DNA of 64,000 nucleotides, from positions 372,001 to 436,000 of the forward strand of contig NZ_FZOL01000001.1 in assembly GCF_900188455.1 (NCBI RefSeq), written 5' to 3'. The stretch comes from Pseudomonas japonica. Its GTDB lineage: Bacteria > Pseudomonadota > Gammaproteobacteria > Pseudomonadales > Pseudomonadaceae. Positions 17,998 through 28,642 of this stretch are shown piece after piece. The translations under genes were made by a program, and so were the position numbers. Positions within the stretch are counted from its first letter, which is position 1; every line of letters starts with the position of its first letter. The notes under the pieces are model-generated. The model ran no database searches. It was not told the origin of the DNA and saw nothing but the letters and a program-made list of their open reading frames with translations.

Positions 17998-18013
17998 TCC
18001 CGGCTATTTTTCG

Positions 18014-18039
18014 GCGGGCGTCCGGCCCGCGGCCTTTTT
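18014..18039 (+). terminator. Terminator-like hairpin in the lepA leader
   Basis: GCGGGC (18014-18019) pairs with GCCCGC (18025-18030) around GTCCG and is followed by GGCCTTTTTG, ending 12 bases before the lepA GTG. It may terminate the upstream block or act as a leader attenuator. Confidence 0.5.
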
Positions 18040-18051
18040 GAGTGTTGATCC

Positions 18052-19851
18052 GTGAGTGATTTGAGTCATATCCGCAATTTCTCCATCATCGCCCACATTG
18101 ACCACGGCAAGTCGACCCTGGCTGACCGGTTCATCCAGATGTGCGGTGGCCTGAGCGACCGCGAGATGGAAGCGCAGGTCCTCGACTCCATGGACCTGGA
18201 GCGTGAACGCGGGATCACCATCAAGGCCCACAGCGTCACCCTGCATTACAAGGCCGGCGACGGCAAAACCTACCAGTTGAACTTCATCGACACCCCCGGT
18301 CACGTCGACTTCACCTATGAAGTCAGCCGTTCCCTGGCCGCCTGCGAAGGCGCGCTGCTGGTGGTCGATGCCGGTCAGGGCGTCGAGGCGCAGTCGGTCG
18401 CCAACTGCTACACCGCCATCGAGCAGGGCCTGGAAGTCATGCCGGTCCTGAACAAGATGGACCTTCCGCAGGCCGATCCGGACCGCGTGAAGGAAGAAAT
18501 CGAGAAGATCATCGGCATCGACGCCACCGACGCCGTGGCCTGCTCGGCGAAGAGCGGCATGGGCGTGAACGAGGTGCTGGAGCGCCTGGTGCAGACCATT
18601 CCGGCGCCGGAAGGCGAGATCGATGCGCCGCTGCAGGCGCTGATCATCGACTCCTGGTTCGACAACTACCTGGGCGTCGTGTCCCTGGTCCGCGTGCGTC
18701 ACGGCCGCGTGAAGAAGGGCGACAAGATCCTGGTCAAGTCCACCGGCAAGGTGCACCTGGTCGACAGCGTCGGCGTGTTCACGCCGAAGCACACCGCCAC
18801 CGCCGACCTCAAGGCCGGTGAAGTAGGCTTCATCATCGCCAGCATCAAGGACATCCACGGCGCGCCGGTAGGCGACACCCTGACCCTGTCCTCGACCCCG
18901 GAAGTCGCTGTGCTGGACGGCTTCAAGAAGATCCAGCCACAGGTTTATGCCGGCCTGTTCCCCGTCAGTTCCGACGATTTCGAAGATTTTCGTGATGCGT
19001 TGCAGAAACTGACCCTGAACGACTCGTCGCTGCAGTACACCCCGGAAAGCTCCGATGCCCTGGGCTTCGGCTTCCGTTGCGGCTTCCTCGGCATGCTGCA
19101 CATGGAGATCATCCAGGAGCGCCTGGAGCGCGAATACGACCTGGACCTGATCACCACCGCGCCGAGCGTGATCTTCGAGGTCAAGCTCAAGACCGGCGAA
19201 ACCATCTACGTCGACAACCCGTCGAAGCTGCCGGACGTGTCCTCGGTCGAGGACTTCCGCGAGCCGATCGTCGCCGCGACCATCCTGGTGCCGCAGGAGC
19301 ACCTGGGCAACGTCATCACCCTGTGCATCGAGAAACGCGGCGTGCAGCGCGACATGCAGTTCCTCGGTTCGCAGGTGCAGGTGCGCTATGACCTGCCGAT
19401 GAACGAAGTGGTGCTGGACTTCTTCGACCGCCTCAAATCCACCAGTCGTGGCTATGCTTCGCTGGATTACCATTTCGACCGTTATCAGTCGGCCAACCTG
19501 GTCAAGCTCGATGTACTGATCAACGGCGACAAGGTCGATGCCCTGGCATTGATCGTTCACCGTGACAACGCGCACTACAAAGGTCGCGCGTTGACCGAGA
19601 AGATGAAGGAACTGATCCCTCGGCAGATGTTCGATGTGGCGATCCAGGCAGCCATTGGCGGCCAGATCGTTGCCCGGACCACGGTCAAGGCACTCAGAAA
19701 GAACGTACTGGCCAAGTGCTACGGTGGCGACGTGAGCCGTAAGCGCAAACTGTTGGAGAAACAGAAGGCTGGTAAGAAACGCATGAAACAGGTGGGCAAC
19801 GTGGAGATTCCACAGGAAGCCTTCCTCGCCGTGCTCCGCTTGGATAGCTAG
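18052..19851 (+). CDS. lepA: Elongation factor 4 (LepA)
   Basis: Ribosome-bound translational GTPase of 599 residues; it helps back-translocation or initiation under stress. The G domain has AHIDHGKST (G1), DTPGHVDF (G3) and NKMD (G4). It is followed by EF-G-like domains II, III and V and the LepA-specific C-terminal domain ([20 protein letters not shown]). The start is a GTG at 18052, giving [15 protein letters not shown]. lepB begins 5 bases after the stop, as in most gammaproteobacteria. Confidence 0.98.
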   Translation: MSDLSHIRNFSIIAHIDHGKSTLADRFIQMCGGLSDREMEAQVLDSMDLERERGITIKAHSVTLHYKAGDGKTYQLNFIDTPGHVDFTYEVSRSLAACEGALLVVDAGQGVEAQSVANCYTAIEQGLEVMPVLNKMDLPQADPDRVKEEIEKIIGIDATDAVACSAKSGMGVNEVLERLVQTIPAPEGEIDAPLQALIIDSWFDNYLGVVSLVRVRHGRVKKGDKILVKSTGKVHLVDSVGVFTPKHTATADLKAGEVGFIIASIKDIHGAPVGDTLTLSSTPEVAVLDGFKKIQPQVYAGLFPVSSDDFEDFRDALQKLTLNDSSLQYTPESSDALGFGFRCGFLGMLHMEIIQERLEREYDLDLITTAPSVIFEVKLKTGETIYVDNPSKLPDVSSVEDFREPIVAATILVPQEHLGNVITLCIEKRGVQRDMQFLGSQVQVRYDLPMNEVVLDFFDRLKSTSRGYASLDYHFDRYQSANLVKLDVLINGDKVDALALIVHRDNAHYKGRALTEKMKELIPRQMFDVAIQAAIGGQIVARTTVKALRKNVLAKCYGGDVSRKRKLLEKQKAGKKRMKQVGNVEIPQEAFLAVLRLDS

Positions 19852-19856
19852 GTCCT

Positions 19857-20711
19857 ATGTCACTAAATTTCCCGCTGTTGCTTGTCATTGCAGTCGCTGT
19901 CTGTGGGCTGTTGGCGCTGCTCGATCTGCTGTTCCTGGCACCGCGCCGGCGGGCAGCGATCGCCACCTACCAGGGCAGCGTCAGCCAGCCCGAGATGGCG
20001 GTGGTCGAGCAGTTGAACAAGGAGCCGTTGCTGGTCGAGTACGGCAAGTCGTTCTTTCCGGTGCTGTTCATCGTGCTGGTGCTGCGTTCGTTCCTGGTCG
20101 AGCCATTCCAGATCCCTTCGGGATCGATGAAACCGACCCTGGAAGTGGGCGACTTCATCCTGGTCAACAAGTTCTCCTATGGCATTCGCCTGCCGGTGAT
20201 CGACAAGAAGGTCATCGAGGTCGGTGATCCGCAACGCGGCGATGTGATGGTGTTCCGCTACCCGAGCGACCCGAACGTCAACTACATCAAGCGCGTGGTC
20301 GGCCTGCCGGGCGACCAGGTGCGCTACACCAGCGACAAGCGCCTGTACGTCAATGGTCAACTGGTCGCCGAGCAACTGGTCGGCGCCGAGCCGGGCACCC
20401 TGGGCAGCGCGGAGCTGTACAAGGAGAAACTCGGCGAGGCCGAGCACCTGATCCGCAAGCAGATGAGCCGCTACAACGTACCGGCCGACCAGCAGTGGAC
20501 GGTGCCCGCCGGGCACTACTTCATGATGGGCGACAACCGCGACAACTCCAACGACAGCCGCTACTGGGACGATCCGTCGATTCCCAAGGAGCTGCTGGGC
20601 ATGGTTCCTGACCAGAACATCGTCGGCAAGGCCTTTGCCGTGTGGATGAGCTGGCCGGAGCCGAAACTCAGCCACTTCCCGAGCCTGTCGCGGGTAGGGC
20701 TGATCAAGTAG
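19857..20711 (+). CDS. lepB: Signal peptidase I
   Basis: Inner-membrane enzyme of 284 residues that removes signal peptides from exported proteins. There are two N-terminal membrane helices (about residues 5-28 and 63-80). The catalytic dyad is Ser90 in IPSGSMKPTL and Lys145 in YIKRVVGLPGD. The C-terminal box GDNRDNSNDSRYWD is present. It is translationally close to lepA (5-base gap). From memory P. aeruginosa has a small DUF4845 gene between lepB and rnc; none is present here, as in P. putida. Confidence 0.97.
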   Translation: MSLNFPLLLVIAVAVCGLLALLDLLFLAPRRRAAIATYQGSVSQPEMAVVEQLNKEPLLVEYGKSFFPVLFIVLVLRSFLVEPFQIPSGSMKPTLEVGDFILVNKFSYGIRLPVIDKKVIEVGDPQRGDVMVFRYPSDPNVNYIKRVVGLPGDQVRYTSDKRLYVNGQLVAEQLVGAEPGTLGSAELYKEKLGEAEHLIRKQMSRYNVPADQQWTVPAGHYFMMGDNRDNSNDSRYWDDPSIPKELLGMVPDQNIVGKAFAVWMSWPEPKLSHFPSLSRVGLIK

Positions 20712-20720
20712 CACCTTCAC

Positions 20721-20755
20721 GGCGCTGTCCCTCGGGACGGCGCCGAATGCTTTTC
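20721..20755 (+). terminator. Terminator-like hairpin after lepB
   Basis: GGCGCTGTCCC (20721-20731) and GGGACGGCGCC (20734-20744) pair along 11 positions with one G-U pair and a very tight loop, followed by GAATGCTTTTC. It lies between lepB and rnc and may reduce read-through. Confidence 0.55.
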
Positions 20756-20891
20756 TGGCATAGGCTGTATCGAGGGGCCCGGCAGCGGCTCCCGGCCCTG
20801 CAGGCCAGCAGGCATGATTCCATACCGTTTTTCAGGATCTGCATTTGAACAACGCTTTTCTGAACCACCAAGAACATCGCGTGGGTACACC

Positions 20892-21581
20892 GTGAGCCCT
20901 TCCCTGAGTCGCCTCGAGCGCAAGCTCGGCTACACCTTCAAGAACCAGGAGCTGATGCTGCTGGCCCTGACCCATCGCAGCTTCGCCGGGCGCAACAACG
21001 AGCGCCTGGAGTTTCTTGGCGATGCGATCCTCAACTTCGTCGCCGGCGAAGCCCTGTTCGAGCGTTTTCCCCAGGCCCGTGAAGGCCAGCTGTCGCGCCT
21101 GCGCGCGCGTCTGGTGAAGGGCGAGACCCTGGCCCTGCTGGCCCGCGGCTTCGAGCTGGGCGACTACCTGCGCCTGGGCTCGGGCGAGCTGAAAAGCGGC
21201 GGTTTCCGTCGCGAGTCGATCCTCGCCGATGCCCTGGAGGCATTGATCGGTGCGATCTACCTCGACGCCGACATGCAGACCGCCCGCGAGCGCGTGCTGT
21301 CCTGGCTGGCCGGCGAGTTCGACAGCCTGACCCTGGTCGACACCAACAAGGACCCGAAAACCCGTCTGCAGGAATTCCTCCAGTCGCGGGCCTGCGAACT
21401 GCCCCGCTATGAAGTGGTGGATATCCAGGGCGAGCCGCACTGCCGGACGTTCTTCGTCGAGTGCGAAGTGACCCTGTTGACCGAAAAGAGCCGGGGGCAG
21501 GGTGTCAGCCGGCGTATCGCCGAGCAGGTGGCAGCCGCCGCGGCACTGATCGCCCTGGGCGTGGAGAATGGCAATGACTGA
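20892..21581 (+). CDS. rnc: Ribonuclease III
   Basis: Double-strand-specific endoribonuclease of 229 residues, the standard Pseudomonas length, acting in rRNA processing and mRNA decay. The signature [12 protein letters not shown] (residues 36-47) carries catalytic acidic residues. The double-stranded RNA-binding domain spans about residues 155-227 ([29 protein letters not shown]). The start is the GTG at 20892 ([16 protein letters not shown]), because the upstream ATG at 20814 adds 26 unrelated residues. It overlaps era by a few bases. Confidence 0.96.
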   Translation: MSPSLSRLERKLGYTFKNQELMLLALTHRSFAGRNNERLEFLGDAILNFVAGEALFERFPQAREGQLSRLRARLVKGETLALLARGFELGDYLRLGSGELKSGGFRRESILADALEALIGAIYLDADMQTARERVLSWLAGEFDSLTLVDTNKDPKTRLQEFLQSRACELPRYEVVDIQGEPHCRTFFVECEVTLLTEKSRGQGVSRRIAEQVAAAAALIALGVENGND

Positions 21582-22479
21582 AGAACTGAACACCACCCGT
21601 TGCGGCTACGTCGCCATCGTCGGCCGTCCCAACGTGGGCAAGTCGACGCTGCTCAACCATATCCTCGGGCAGAAGCTGGCGATCACTTCGCGCAAGCCGC
21701 AGACCACCCGTCACAACATGCTCGGGATCAAGACCGAGGGCGATATCCAGGCGATCTACGTCGATACCCCGGGCATGCACAAGAGCAACGAAAAGGCGCT
21801 CAACCGCTACATGAACAAGACCGCCTCGGCGGCGTTGAAGGACGTCGACGTGGTGATCTTCGTGGTCGACCGCACCCGCTGGACCGATGAGGACCAACTG
21901 GTGCTCGAGCGCGTGCAGTACGTGCAGGGCCCGGTGATCCTGGCGATCAACAAGACCGACCGCATCGAGGAGAAGGCCGAGCTGATCCCGCACCTGCAAT
22001 GGCTGCAGGAGCAACTGCCGAACGCCGAGATCGTGCCGATTTCCGCGCAGCAGGGGCACAATCTCGACGCCCTGGAAGGCCTGATCGCCAAGCACCTGCC
22101 GGAGAACGAGCACTTCTTCCCGGAAGACCAGATCACCGACCGCAGCAGCCGCTTCCTCGCCGCCGAGCTGGTGCGCGAGAAGATCATGCGCCAGCTCGGC
22201 GCCGAGCTGCCGTACCAGATCACCGTGGAAATCGAGGAATTCAAGCAGCAGGGCCATGTCCTGCACATCCACGCGCTGATCCTGGTGGAACGCGACGGAC
22301 AGAAGAAGATCATCATTGGCGACAAGGGCGAGCGCATCAAGCGCATCGGTTCCGAGGCGCGCAAGGACATGGAAGTGCTGTTCGACGCCAAGGTCATGCT
22401 CAACCTCTGGGTCAAGGTCAAGGGCGGTTGGTCCGACGACGAGCGCGCCCTGCGTTCGCTGGGCTACGGCGACCTGTAA
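21574..22479 (+). CDS. era: GTPase Era
   Basis: Essential GTPase of 301 residues that binds the 3' end of 16S rRNA during 30S maturation. It has G1 GRPNVGKST (residues 17-25), G3 DTPG, G4 NKTD and a C-terminal KH domain ([20 protein letters not shown]). I chose the ATG at 21574, which is 7 bases after GGAG; an ATG at 21568 leaves only one base of spacing. It overlaps the end of rnc, consistent with translational coupling. Confidence 0.96.
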   Translation: MTEELNTTRCGYVAIVGRPNVGKSTLLNHILGQKLAITSRKPQTTRHNMLGIKTEGDIQAIYVDTPGMHKSNEKALNRYMNKTASAALKDVDVVIFVVDRTRWTDEDQLVLERVQYVQGPVILAINKTDRIEEKAELIPHLQWLQEQLPNAEIVPISAQQGHNLDALEGLIAKHLPENEHFFPEDQITDRSSRFLAAELVREKIMRQLGAELPYQITVEIEEFKQQGHVLHIHALILVERDGQKKIIIGDKGERIKRIGSEARKDMEVLFDAKVMLNLWVKVKGGWSDDERALRSLGYGDL

Positions 22480-22487
22480 GCCCCCGC

Positions 22488-22516
22488 GCCCGGCGGCGTC
22501 CGCTGCCGGGCCAACT
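22488..22516 (+). terminator. GC hairpin between era and recO
   Basis: GCCCGGCGGC (22488-22497) pairs with GCTGCCGGGC (22502-22511) with one G-U pair and a GTCC loop, followed by CAACTTTTC. It could partly terminate era transcripts before recO. Confidence 0.45.
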
Positions 22517-22533
22517 TTTCTCCGAAGCCGATC

Positions 22534-23217
22534 ATGGAACAGCCAGACGCCCAGCCGGCCTACGTCCTGCACAACCGCGCCTACCGCGAAACCAGCGCCC
22601 TGGTGGATTTCCTCACCCCGCAGGGACGGTTCCGCGCGGTCATGCGCCGGGCCCGTGGCAAGGGTGGCAGCCTGGCGCGGCCGTTCGTGCCGCTGGAAGT
22701 GGAACTGCGCGGACGTGGCGAACTGAAGAACGTCGGTCGCCTGGACAGCATCGGCGTCGCCGCCTGGCTGCATGGCGATGCACTGTTCAGCGGGCTGTAC
22801 CTGAATGAGCTGCTGATCCGCCTGTTGCCGGCGGAAGATCCCCATCCCGTGCTGTTCGAGCACTACGCCGCGACCTTGCAGGCGCTGGGTGCCGGGCGGC
22901 CGCTGGAACCGCTGCTGCGCAGCTTCGAATGGCGCCTGCTGGATGAACTGGGCTATGCCTTCGCCCTCGACCAGGACATCAATGGCGATGCCCTGGTGCC
23001 GGATGGCTGGTACCGCCTGCAGGTGGATGCCGGGCTGGAGCGGGTCTACCTGCTGCAGCCGGGGTTGTTCAGCGGTGTCGAGCTGGCGGCCATGGCCAGC
23101 GCCGACTGGGACGCACCCGGCGCCTTGAGCGCGGCCAAGCGCCTGATGCGCCAGGCCCTGGCCGTTCATCTGGGCGGCCGGCCCCTGGTCAGCCGGGAAC
23201 TGTTTCGCAAGCGTTGA
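22534..23217 (+). CDS. recO: DNA repair protein RecO
   Basis: Recombination mediator of 227 residues that works with RecR to load RecA on SSB-coated single-stranded DNA. The N-terminal OB fold contains [18 protein letters not shown] and [12 protein letters not shown], followed by a helical domain ([20 protein letters not shown]). Length and order after era are standard. Typical zinc-binding cysteines are absent, as in many proteobacterial RecO proteins. The next gene, pdxJ, starts 44 bases after its stop. Confidence 0.95.
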   Translation: MEQPDAQPAYVLHNRAYRETSALVDFLTPQGRFRAVMRRARGKGGSLARPFVPLEVELRGRGELKNVGRLDSIGVAAWLHGDALFSGLYLNELLIRLLPAEDPHPVLFEHYAATLQALGAGRPLEPLLRSFEWRLLDELGYAFALDQDINGDALVPDGWYRLQVDAGLERVYLLQPGLFSGVELAAMASADWDAPGALSAAKRLMRQALAVHLGGRPLVSRELFRKR

Positions 23218-23261
23218 GCTCGTCGTATGCTGTCGGGCTCAACTTTCAGGAGAGCTTCTTC

Positions 23262-24005
23262 GTGACTCACAGCAACCGCATCCTTCTCGGCGTCAACATC
23301 GACCACGTGGCGACCCTGCGCCAGGCCCGTGGCACCCGATACCCCGACCCGGTCAAGGCCGCGCTGGATGCCGAAGAGGCGGGTGCCGACGGCATCACCG
23401 TGCACCTGCGCGAAGATCGCCGGCATATCCAGGAGCGCGACGTGCTGGTGCTCAAGGACGTGTTGCAGACCCGCATGAACTTCGAGATGGGCGTCACCGA
23501 GGAAATGATGGCGTTCGCCGAGCGCATCCGTCCGGCGCATATCTGCCTGGTGCCGGAGACCCGTCAGGAACTGACCACCGAGGGCGGCCTCGACGTGGCG
23601 GGCCAGGAGGCACGGATCAAGGCGGCGGTGGAACGCCTGTCGCGTCTGGGTTCGGAAGTCTCGCTGTTCATTGACGCAGACGAGCGCCAGATCGAAGCCT
23701 CGCGCCGGGTCGGTGCGCCGGCGATCGAGCTGCATACCGGGCGCTATGCCGACGCGCACACCCCGGCCGAGGAAGCCGACGAACTCAAGCGCATCGCCGA
23801 CGGCGTGGCCTTTGGTCTGGGCCAGGGCCTGATCGTCAATGCCGGACATGGCCTGCACTACCACAATGTCGAGGCCGTGGCGGCGATCAAGGGGATCAAC
23901 GAACTGAACATCGGCCATGCGCTGGTGGCCCATGCGCTGTTCGTTGGCTTCAAGGGTGCCGTGGCGGAGATGAAGGCGCTGATCCTGGCGGCAAGCCGCG
24001 GCTGA
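23262..24005 (+). CDS. pdxJ: Pyridoxine 5'-phosphate synthase
   Basis: Last step of de novo vitamin B6 synthesis: condenses 3-amino-2-oxopropyl phosphate with deoxyxylulose 5-phosphate. It is a TIM barrel of 247 residues with [16 protein letters not shown] at the N-terminus, [14 protein letters not shown] and GHGLHYHNV near the C-terminus. The start is the GTG at 23262, 8 bases after CAGGAGAG; the ATG at 23214 would overlap recO and adds unrelated residues. It ends the lepA-to-pdxJ housekeeping run. Confidence 0.97.
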   Translation: MTHSNRILLGVNIDHVATLRQARGTRYPDPVKAALDAEEAGADGITVHLREDRRHIQERDVLVLKDVLQTRMNFEMGVTEEMMAFAERIRPAHICLVPETRQELTTEGGLDVAGQEARIKAAVERLSRLGSEVSLFIDADERQIEASRRVGAPAIELHTGRYADAHTPAEEADELKRIADGVAFGLGQGLIVNAGHGLHYHNVEAVAAIKGINELNIGHALVAHALFVGFKGAVAEMKALILAASRG

Positions 24006-24022
24006 CTGACTTCGGCGTGGCG

Positions 24023-24127
24023 CTGTAGGAGCGGGCTTGCCCGCGAAAGGACCGCGCAGCGGTCCCCGATGGCGGTGAAGTCTGGGACCGCTGCGCGGTC
24101 CTTTCGCAGGCAAGCCAGCTCCTACAG
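24023..24127. repeat. REP inverted pair (family A)
   Basis: Arms 24023-24066 and 24084-24127 are almost perfect reverse complements, each with a GTAGGAGC-type end, a CGAAAGGACCGC core and a GCAGCGGTCCC inner tip. The pair fills the convergent gap between pdxJ and the sensor kinase. Confidence 0.93.
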
Positions 24128-24137
24128 GCTCACCCGC

Positions 24138-25517
24138 TCACCCCGGAAAGACCAGACTGAACCGCGTCGGCCCTTCCAGCGAACTGCTCACCTCGACCCG
24201 TCCGCCATGCACCTGCATGATCGAGCGCACGATCGCCAGTCCCAGCCCGGTCCCGCCATCCAGCCGCGAGCGGCCGCTGCCCACCCGATAGAAACGCTCG
24301 AACAGATGGGGCAAGTGCTCCGTGGCTATCCCCGGTCCGCCATTTTCCACCCAGCAATGCAGGCCATCGTCCCGCGCGCCGATACCGATACGCACCACGC
24401 TGTCCTCGGGCGCATGCCTGATGGCATTGCTCAACAGATTCGATAACGCCCGCTGCACCATCAGTCGATCGCCACTCACCATGCCCCAGCCGCTGACCTT
24501 CAAGGCGATCCCGCGGCTTTCCGCGCTGATATCGAACAGCTCCGCCACCCGCCGCGCCTCGTCGTCCAGAGCGACCGGGTTGAGCTGCATCTTCATGAGG
24601 GGTTGCTCGACCTGAGCGAGAAACAGCATGTCGGTGATGATCCGGCTCAGGCGGGTCAGTTCCTCGATGCTGTCTTCCAGGGCTACCTTGTAATCCGTCG
24701 TCGGCCGCTCGCGGCTGAGGGTGACCTGGGCCCGACCCATCAGGTTGCTGATTGGCGTGCGCAGCTCGTGGGCGAGGTCGTCGGAGAACTGGGACAACTG
24801 CTGGACGCCGTTTTCCAGGCGATCGAGCATGACGTTGATGCTCCGCGCCAGGGTCTGCAGTTCCTGCGGCAACCGGGTTTCCGGCAGGCGGTGGCCGAGG
24901 TCCTGGGCGGACACCTGCTCGGCGATGCGGCGAAACCGGCGCAGGGGCGACAGGCCGCGCTGCACCAGCTTCCAGGCGCAGACGCCGATCAGCAGCAGCA
25001 ACAGCGGCAGGGCGAACAGGGTGGAGCGCAGGTAGGCGTGGAGCAGGTCGAGGTCTTCGCTGCGATTGAGGGTCAGCAGCACCTGCACCGCCGTGCCGTC
25101 TTGCAGGCGCATGCTGCGGGTAGCGCTCAGCAGCGAGTTGTTGCGGCTGTCGGTCCACTCGCTGAAGGCCAGGCGCGGGCCGATTGGCAAGGGCTTGCTC
25201 GGTGTCTCCAGCGCCGGGCCGAGGCTGAGCCGGGCCGGATGGCGCGGGCTGAGTTCGACCACACTCAGGCTCAGGTTGTCATGGCCCATCACCACGTCCA
25301 GCAACGGGTGGAGGCGGGCACGCAGGTCGCTGACCCGCAGATCGACGTTCAGGCTGTGTTCGATCTGTTCCATCTTGCGTTCGAGGTGGTCGCGGGCGCG
25401 CCGATCCAGTTCGCGATCCAGGGCCATCACCGCCAGCGCTGCCAGCAACAGCACCAGTGCCGCGCCCATCAGGATCACGCTCAGGCCCAGGCGCAGCGAC
25501 AGGCGCGCAGGCCTCAT
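24138..25517 (-). CDS. Heavy-metal-type sensor histidine kinase (CopS/CusS/IrlS-like)
   Basis: Inner-membrane sensor kinase of 459 residues. It has two membrane helices (about residues 10-32 and 165-183) around a 130-residue periplasmic sensor, then HAMP (about 184-237) and a HisKA box with His250 ([15 protein letters not shown]). The ATPase part has [19 protein letters not shown] and GTGLGLAIV. This layout is typical of copper/silver/zinc sensors, but the metal cannot be told from sequence. The start overlaps the regulator's stop by 4 bases (ATGA), so the two are co-translated. Confidence 0.93.
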   Translation of the reverse strand: MRPARLSLRLGLSVILMGAALVLLLAALAVMALDRELDRRARDHLERKMEQIEHSLNVDLRVSDLRARLHPLLDVVMGHDNLSLSVVELSPRHPARLSLGPALETPSKPLPIGPRLAFSEWTDSRNNSLLSATRSMRLQDGTAVQVLLTLNRSEDLDLLHAYLRSTLFALPLLLLLIGVCAWKLVQRGLSPLRRFRRIAEQVSAQDLGHRLPETRLPQELQTLARSINVMLDRLENGVQQLSQFSDDLAHELRTPISNLMGRAQVTLSRERPTTDYKVALEDSIEELTRLSRIITDMLFLAQVEQPLMKMQLNPVALDDEARRVAELFDISAESRGIALKVSGWGMVSGDRLMVQRALSNLLSNAIRHAPEDSVVRIGIGARDDGLHCWVENGGPGIATEHLPHLFERFYRVGSGRSRLDGGTGLGLAIVRSIMQVHGGRVEVSSSLEGPTRFSLVFPG

Positions 25518-26188
25518 GGACGGGCTTCCAGGACGTAGCCGACACCGCGCAGGGTGTGGATCAGCTTGTCCTCGAAGGGATCGTCGATCTTCGCCCGCAG
25601 GCGGCGGATGGAAACCTCCACCACATTGGTGTCGCAGTCGAAATTCATGTCCCAGACCAGCGAAATGATCTGCGTGCGCGACAGCACCTCGCCGCTCTGG
25701 CGCATCAGCAGATGCAGCAGGGCGAACTCCTTGGCGGTCAGGTCGATGCGCTGGCCGGCGCGCCAGGCGCGGTGGCGACCGGGGTCGAGTTCGAGGTCGG
25801 CGACCTTCAGCGTCGACGGCTGCAACGACTGCTCGCTGCGCCGCAACAGGCTGCGCACCCGTGCCAGCAGTTCGGGAAACTCGAAGGGCTTGAGCAGGTA
25901 GTCGTCGGCACCCAGGTCGAGGCCCTTGACCCGGTCCGACAGGCGCCCGTGGGCGGTCAGCATCATGATCCGCGTGGCCGACTGCGCGCGCAGGCGCTGC
26001 AGCACGGTCCAGCCGTCCAGTTGCGGCAGGTTGACGTCGAGGATGACCAGGTCGTAGGTCTGTTGCAGGGCCAGGTGCAGGCCGTCGGCGCCGTTGCGGG
26101 CACAGTCGACCACGTAGCCGTTTTCGCTGAGGCCCTGCTGCAGGTAGTCGGCGGTACGGACTTCGTCTTCGATGACAAGTAGACGCAT
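25514..26188 (-). CDS. OmpR-family response regulator (CopR/CusR/IrlR-like)
   Basis: A 224-residue regulator. The receiver domain has phospho-acceptor Asp51 ([12 protein letters not shown]) and Lys100 ([17 protein letters not shown]). The winged-helix domain (about residues 125-220) has [20 protein letters not shown] and [13 protein letters not shown]. It is the partner of the downstream kinase. The start at 26188 ([10 protein letters not shown]) is clear; the open frame continues upstream through cmoB in another frame, which is not real coding. A cop-box-like inverted repeat lies about 110 bases upstream, which suggests autoregulation. Confidence 0.95.
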   Translation of the reverse strand: MRLLVIEDEVRTADYLQQGLSENGYVVDCARNGADGLHLALQQTYDLVILDVNLPQLDGWTVLQRLRAQSATRIMMLTAHGRLSDRVKGLDLGADDYLLKPFEFPELLARVRSLLRRSEQSLQPSTLKVADLELDPGRHRAWRAGQRIDLTAKEFALLHLLMRQSGEVLSRTQIISLVWDMNFDCDTNVVEVSIRRLRAKIDDPFEDKLIHTLRGVGYVLEARP

Positions 26189-26295
26189 GAAAGTCTCGAA
26201 CTGAAGAAAAGCGGCGATTCTCGACCTTGAAGCAACTTCAGGGTCAAGGGTGGGGGAGGGAATGGTATGACAGGGTGTTGCGAAGGAGGGGTAAG

Positions 26296-26309
26296 TTACA
26301 GATTTGTAA
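26296..26309 (-). promoter_or_regulatory. cop-box-like operator
   Basis: TTACA-GATT-TGTAA is a perfect 5+5 inverted repeat about 108 bases upstream of the response regulator. It matches the general TTACA-N4-TGTAA form of CopR/CusR-type operators. Confidence 0.65.
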
Positions 26310-26349
26310 TGTTTCAGCCATTTGGGGGTTAGGTGATCCAGCGGGCTTG

Positions 26350-26379
26350 TTGTGTGAGCGAGCAAGCTCGCTCCCACAA
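26350..26379. repeat. Single REP-like palindrome (family B)
   Basis: TTGTGTGAGCGAGC (26350-26363) and GCTCGCTCCCACAA (26366-26379) form a hairpin with one mismatch. It belongs to the GGGAGCGAGC...GCTCGC REP family and lies just after the cmoB stop. Confidence 0.75.
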
Positions 26380-26394
26380 GGGGCGTGTTTCCCC

Positions 26395-27351
26395 CTATTT
26401 TCTGGCCACCAGCACCGCCCGGCGTGGCGCCGGCAGGCCCTCGACGGTCCGGCTGTGATCCTGCGGATCGAGGAAGTCGCTCAGCGACTGGTACTTCATC
26501 CACTCGGTGCTGCGTTGTTCCTCGATGCTGGTCAGGCTGACGTCGACGCAGCGCACATCGCGGAACCCGGCGCGGCGCAGCCAGCGCTCCAGCGCCGGCA
26601 CCGACGGCAGGAACCACACGTTGCGCATCTGTGCGTAGCGGTCCTCCGGGACCAGCACCTGGTTCTCGTCGCCTTCGATCACCAGGGTCTCCAGCACCAG
26701 CTCGCCGCCCTTGAGCAGGCAGTCCTTGAGCGCCAGCAGGTGCTCGATGGGCGACCGACGGTGATAGAACACGCCCATGGAAAACACCGTGTCGAAGCCT
26801 TCCAGGGCCGGCGGCAGGTCTTCCAGGGCGAACGGCAGGTGCCAGGCCGGCAGGTCCGGCAGGTAGCGCTGGACCGCCTGGAACTGGCAGAAGAACAGCC
26901 AGTTGGGGTCGATGCCGATCACGCTGTCGGCGCCGGCGCCGAGCATGCGCCACTGGTAGTAGCCATTGCCGCAACCGACATCCAGCACGCGCTTGCCGCG
27001 CAGGTCCAGGTGCGGTGCGACCCGCGACCATTTCCAGTCCGAGCGCCATTCGGTGTCGACATGCACGCCGAACAGGTCGAACGGGCCCTTGCGCCATGGC
27101 GACAGGCCCATCAAGGCGGCGCGCGCCTGTTCGCGGGTGGCGTCGTCGCAGGCGAAGTCCAGGCGCAGGCCGTTGACCAGGTCGACGCCGCTCGGTGTCA
27201 GGGCCGGGAGGCCATCCAGCGCGCTCTGCCAGCGTTCCAGGTCGCCATGACCCTTTTCCAGCTTGGCATCGAGTTGCGCCTGCAGGCCTTGCGACCATGG
27301 GGCCAGGGGAGTGCCCGCCAGACGGCGGACCAGGGGAGACAGATCGATCAT
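26395..27351 (-). CDS. cmoB: tRNA U34 carboxymethyltransferase CmoB
   Basis: Uses carboxy-S-adenosylmethionine to convert hydroxyuridine 34 to cmo5U in certain tRNAs, which widens wobble decoding. The protein is 318 residues. The SAM-binding core shows [16 protein letters not shown] (about residues 120-136) and [36 protein letters not shown] follows. The start at 27351 ([11 protein letters not shown]) overlaps the stop of cmoA by 4 bases, so the genes are coupled; a further in-frame ATG would lie inside cmoA. Confidence 0.97.
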   Translation of the reverse strand: MIDLSPLVRRLAGTPLAPWSQGLQAQLDAKLEKGHGDLERWQSALDGLPALTPSGVDLVNGLRLDFACDDATREQARAALMGLSPWRKGPFDLFGVHVDTEWRSDWKWSRVAPHLDLRGKRVLDVGCGNGYYQWRMLGAGADSVIGIDPNWLFFCQFQAVQRYLPDLPAWHLPFALEDLPPALEGFDTVFSMGVFYHRRSPIEHLLALKDCLLKGGELVLETLVIEGDENQVLVPEDRYAQMRNVWFLPSVPALERWLRRAGFRDVRCVDVSLTSIEEQRSTEWMKYQSLSDFLDPQDHSRTVEGLPAPRRAVLVARK

Positions 27352-28091
27352 GGCAGGGCAATCAGAGAGGCGAAGTTCAGGCACTGGAACCACGGCACCA
27401 CCTTGGAGAATCCAGCGGCCTCGAGGCGGGCGCGGTGTTCTTCGAGGCTGTCGGGTTTCATCACGTTTTCGATGGCGCTGCGTTTCTGGGCGATTTCCAG
27501 TTCGCTGTAGCCGTTGGCGCGCTTGAAGGCGATATGCAGGTCGGTGAGCAGGGCCTGCTCATCGGCGTCTTCGAAGCGCAGTTTTTCCGAGAGGATCAGC
27601 GCACCGCCGGGCACCAGGGCCTGGCGGATCCGCGCGAGCAGGGCCAGGCGCGCCGCCGGTTCGATGAACTGCAGGGTGAAGTTCATCGCCACCACCGAGG
27701 CCGGTTGCAGTTCCAGGGCGGTGATGTCGGCGTCGATCACCTGCACCGGGAGCAGCTCCTGGTACATGGCGTCCTGGGCCTTGAGGTACTCGGTGCAGCG
27801 CTCGACCATGGCCGGCGAGTTGTCCACCGCCAGCACCCGGCAGCCTTCGCTGCGCACATGGCGGCGCAGGGCCTGGGTCACGGCACCGAGGGAGCTGCCG
27901 AGGTCGTAGAGCAGGGTATCCGGGCGGGCGAACTGCGCGGCGAGCACGCCGATGTTCTCGACGATGGTCGGGTAGCCGGGCACCGAGCGCTTGATCATGT
28001 CGGGGAAGACCCGCACGACATCTTCGTTGAAGGTGAAATCGGGAACCTGGGCCAGGGGAGTGGCGAACAGGCGATCGGGCTCTTTGCTCAC
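27348..28091 (-). CDS. cmoA: Carboxy-S-adenosyl-L-methionine synthase CmoA
   Basis: Makes Cx-SAM from SAM and prephenate for CmoB. The protein is 247 residues with [20 protein letters not shown] near the N-terminus, a SAM-binding [14 protein letters not shown] (about residues 60-73), and [14 protein letters not shown]. It is upstream of and coupled to cmoB, the normal operon order. The 72-base gap to the next gene shows no clear hairpin. Confidence 0.97.
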   Translation of the reverse strand: MSKEPDRLFATPLAQVPDFTFNEDVVRVFPDMIKRSVPGYPTIVENIGVLAAQFARPDTLLYDLGSSLGAVTQALRRHVRSEGCRVLAVDNSPAMVERCTEYLKAQDAMYQELLPVQVIDADITALELQPASVVAMNFTLQFIEPAARLALLARIRQALVPGGALILSEKLRFEDADEQALLTDLHIAFKRANGYSELEIAQKRSAIENVMKPDSLEEHRARLEAAGFSKVVPWFQCLNFASLIALP

Positions 28092-28163
28092 GGCGTCATC
28101 ACGGGGCAGTCGGACAGGGCGGGCATTTTAGCCAAGTTGCCCTGTCGATGCATGCCGCTTCGA

Positions 28164-28562
28164 TCAGCGTACCTCGATGTCGCAGTCGAAGGTGCGCGCG
28201 GGTTTCTCTTCCGGGGCCCAGGGTTGCTGGTAGACCAGCAGCAGATGGCCGCTGCCGGCCTGGCTGGCACGCAAGCGCCAGGTGGACTGCCCGGCGCTGC
28301 CGACCGTGCCATCGCTGTCGGCGCTGCTGTAGACCTCGGGGCCAAGTGGGGTGAGCACGGCGTTGGCGGGGTTCTGCAGCAGCCAGCGGTAGCCGGTGCT
28401 GGGGTTGCTCGGCAGGCTCAGGGTCAGGGCCTGGCCGACAGCGAGGTGGACGGGGCACTGGCTCTGCGCTTCCACGACCACCGGTTCGGTGCGGGTGGTG
28501 TCGTGGGAACAGGCGGCCAGCAGGCTGACGCCCAACAGCAGGGCGGCACGGCGGATGGTCAT
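28164..28562 (-). CDS. Chagasin-like (I42) protease-inhibitor lipoprotein
   Basis: A 132-residue protein with a lipoprotein signal (LLLGVSLLAAC, lipobox LAAC at about residues 15-18). The mature domain has the chagasin/ICP loop motifs NPSTGYRW (about residues 52-60) and, near the end, GSGHLLLVYQQPW, which bind papain-like cysteine proteases in this family. The target protease is unknown. The start at 28562 (MTIRRAALLLG) is chosen over an upstream ATG that lacks a signal peptide. It lies between cmoA and lon on the same strand and is preceded by the lon hairpin. Confidence 0.88.
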   Translation of the reverse strand: MTIRRAALLLGVSLLAACSHDTTRTEPVVVEAQSQCPVHLAVGQALTLSLPSNPSTGYRWLLQNPANAVLTPLGPEVYSSADSDGTVGSAGQSTWRLRASQAGSGHLLLVYQQPWAPEEKPARTFDCDIEVR

Positions 28563-28642
28563 GGGCACTCCGGGTCGCAGGATGGGATGCGGCGGGAGCT
28601 TAAACCGGAACGGTGATGTGGTTCTAGCGGATTGCAGATTGG

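Noticed and set aside
25514..27361. A 615-residue open frame that looks like a fusion of a methyltransferase-region protein and a response regulator
   Set aside because: The upstream half is the wrong frame of cmoB. The regulator starts normally at 26188 ([10 protein letters not shown]).
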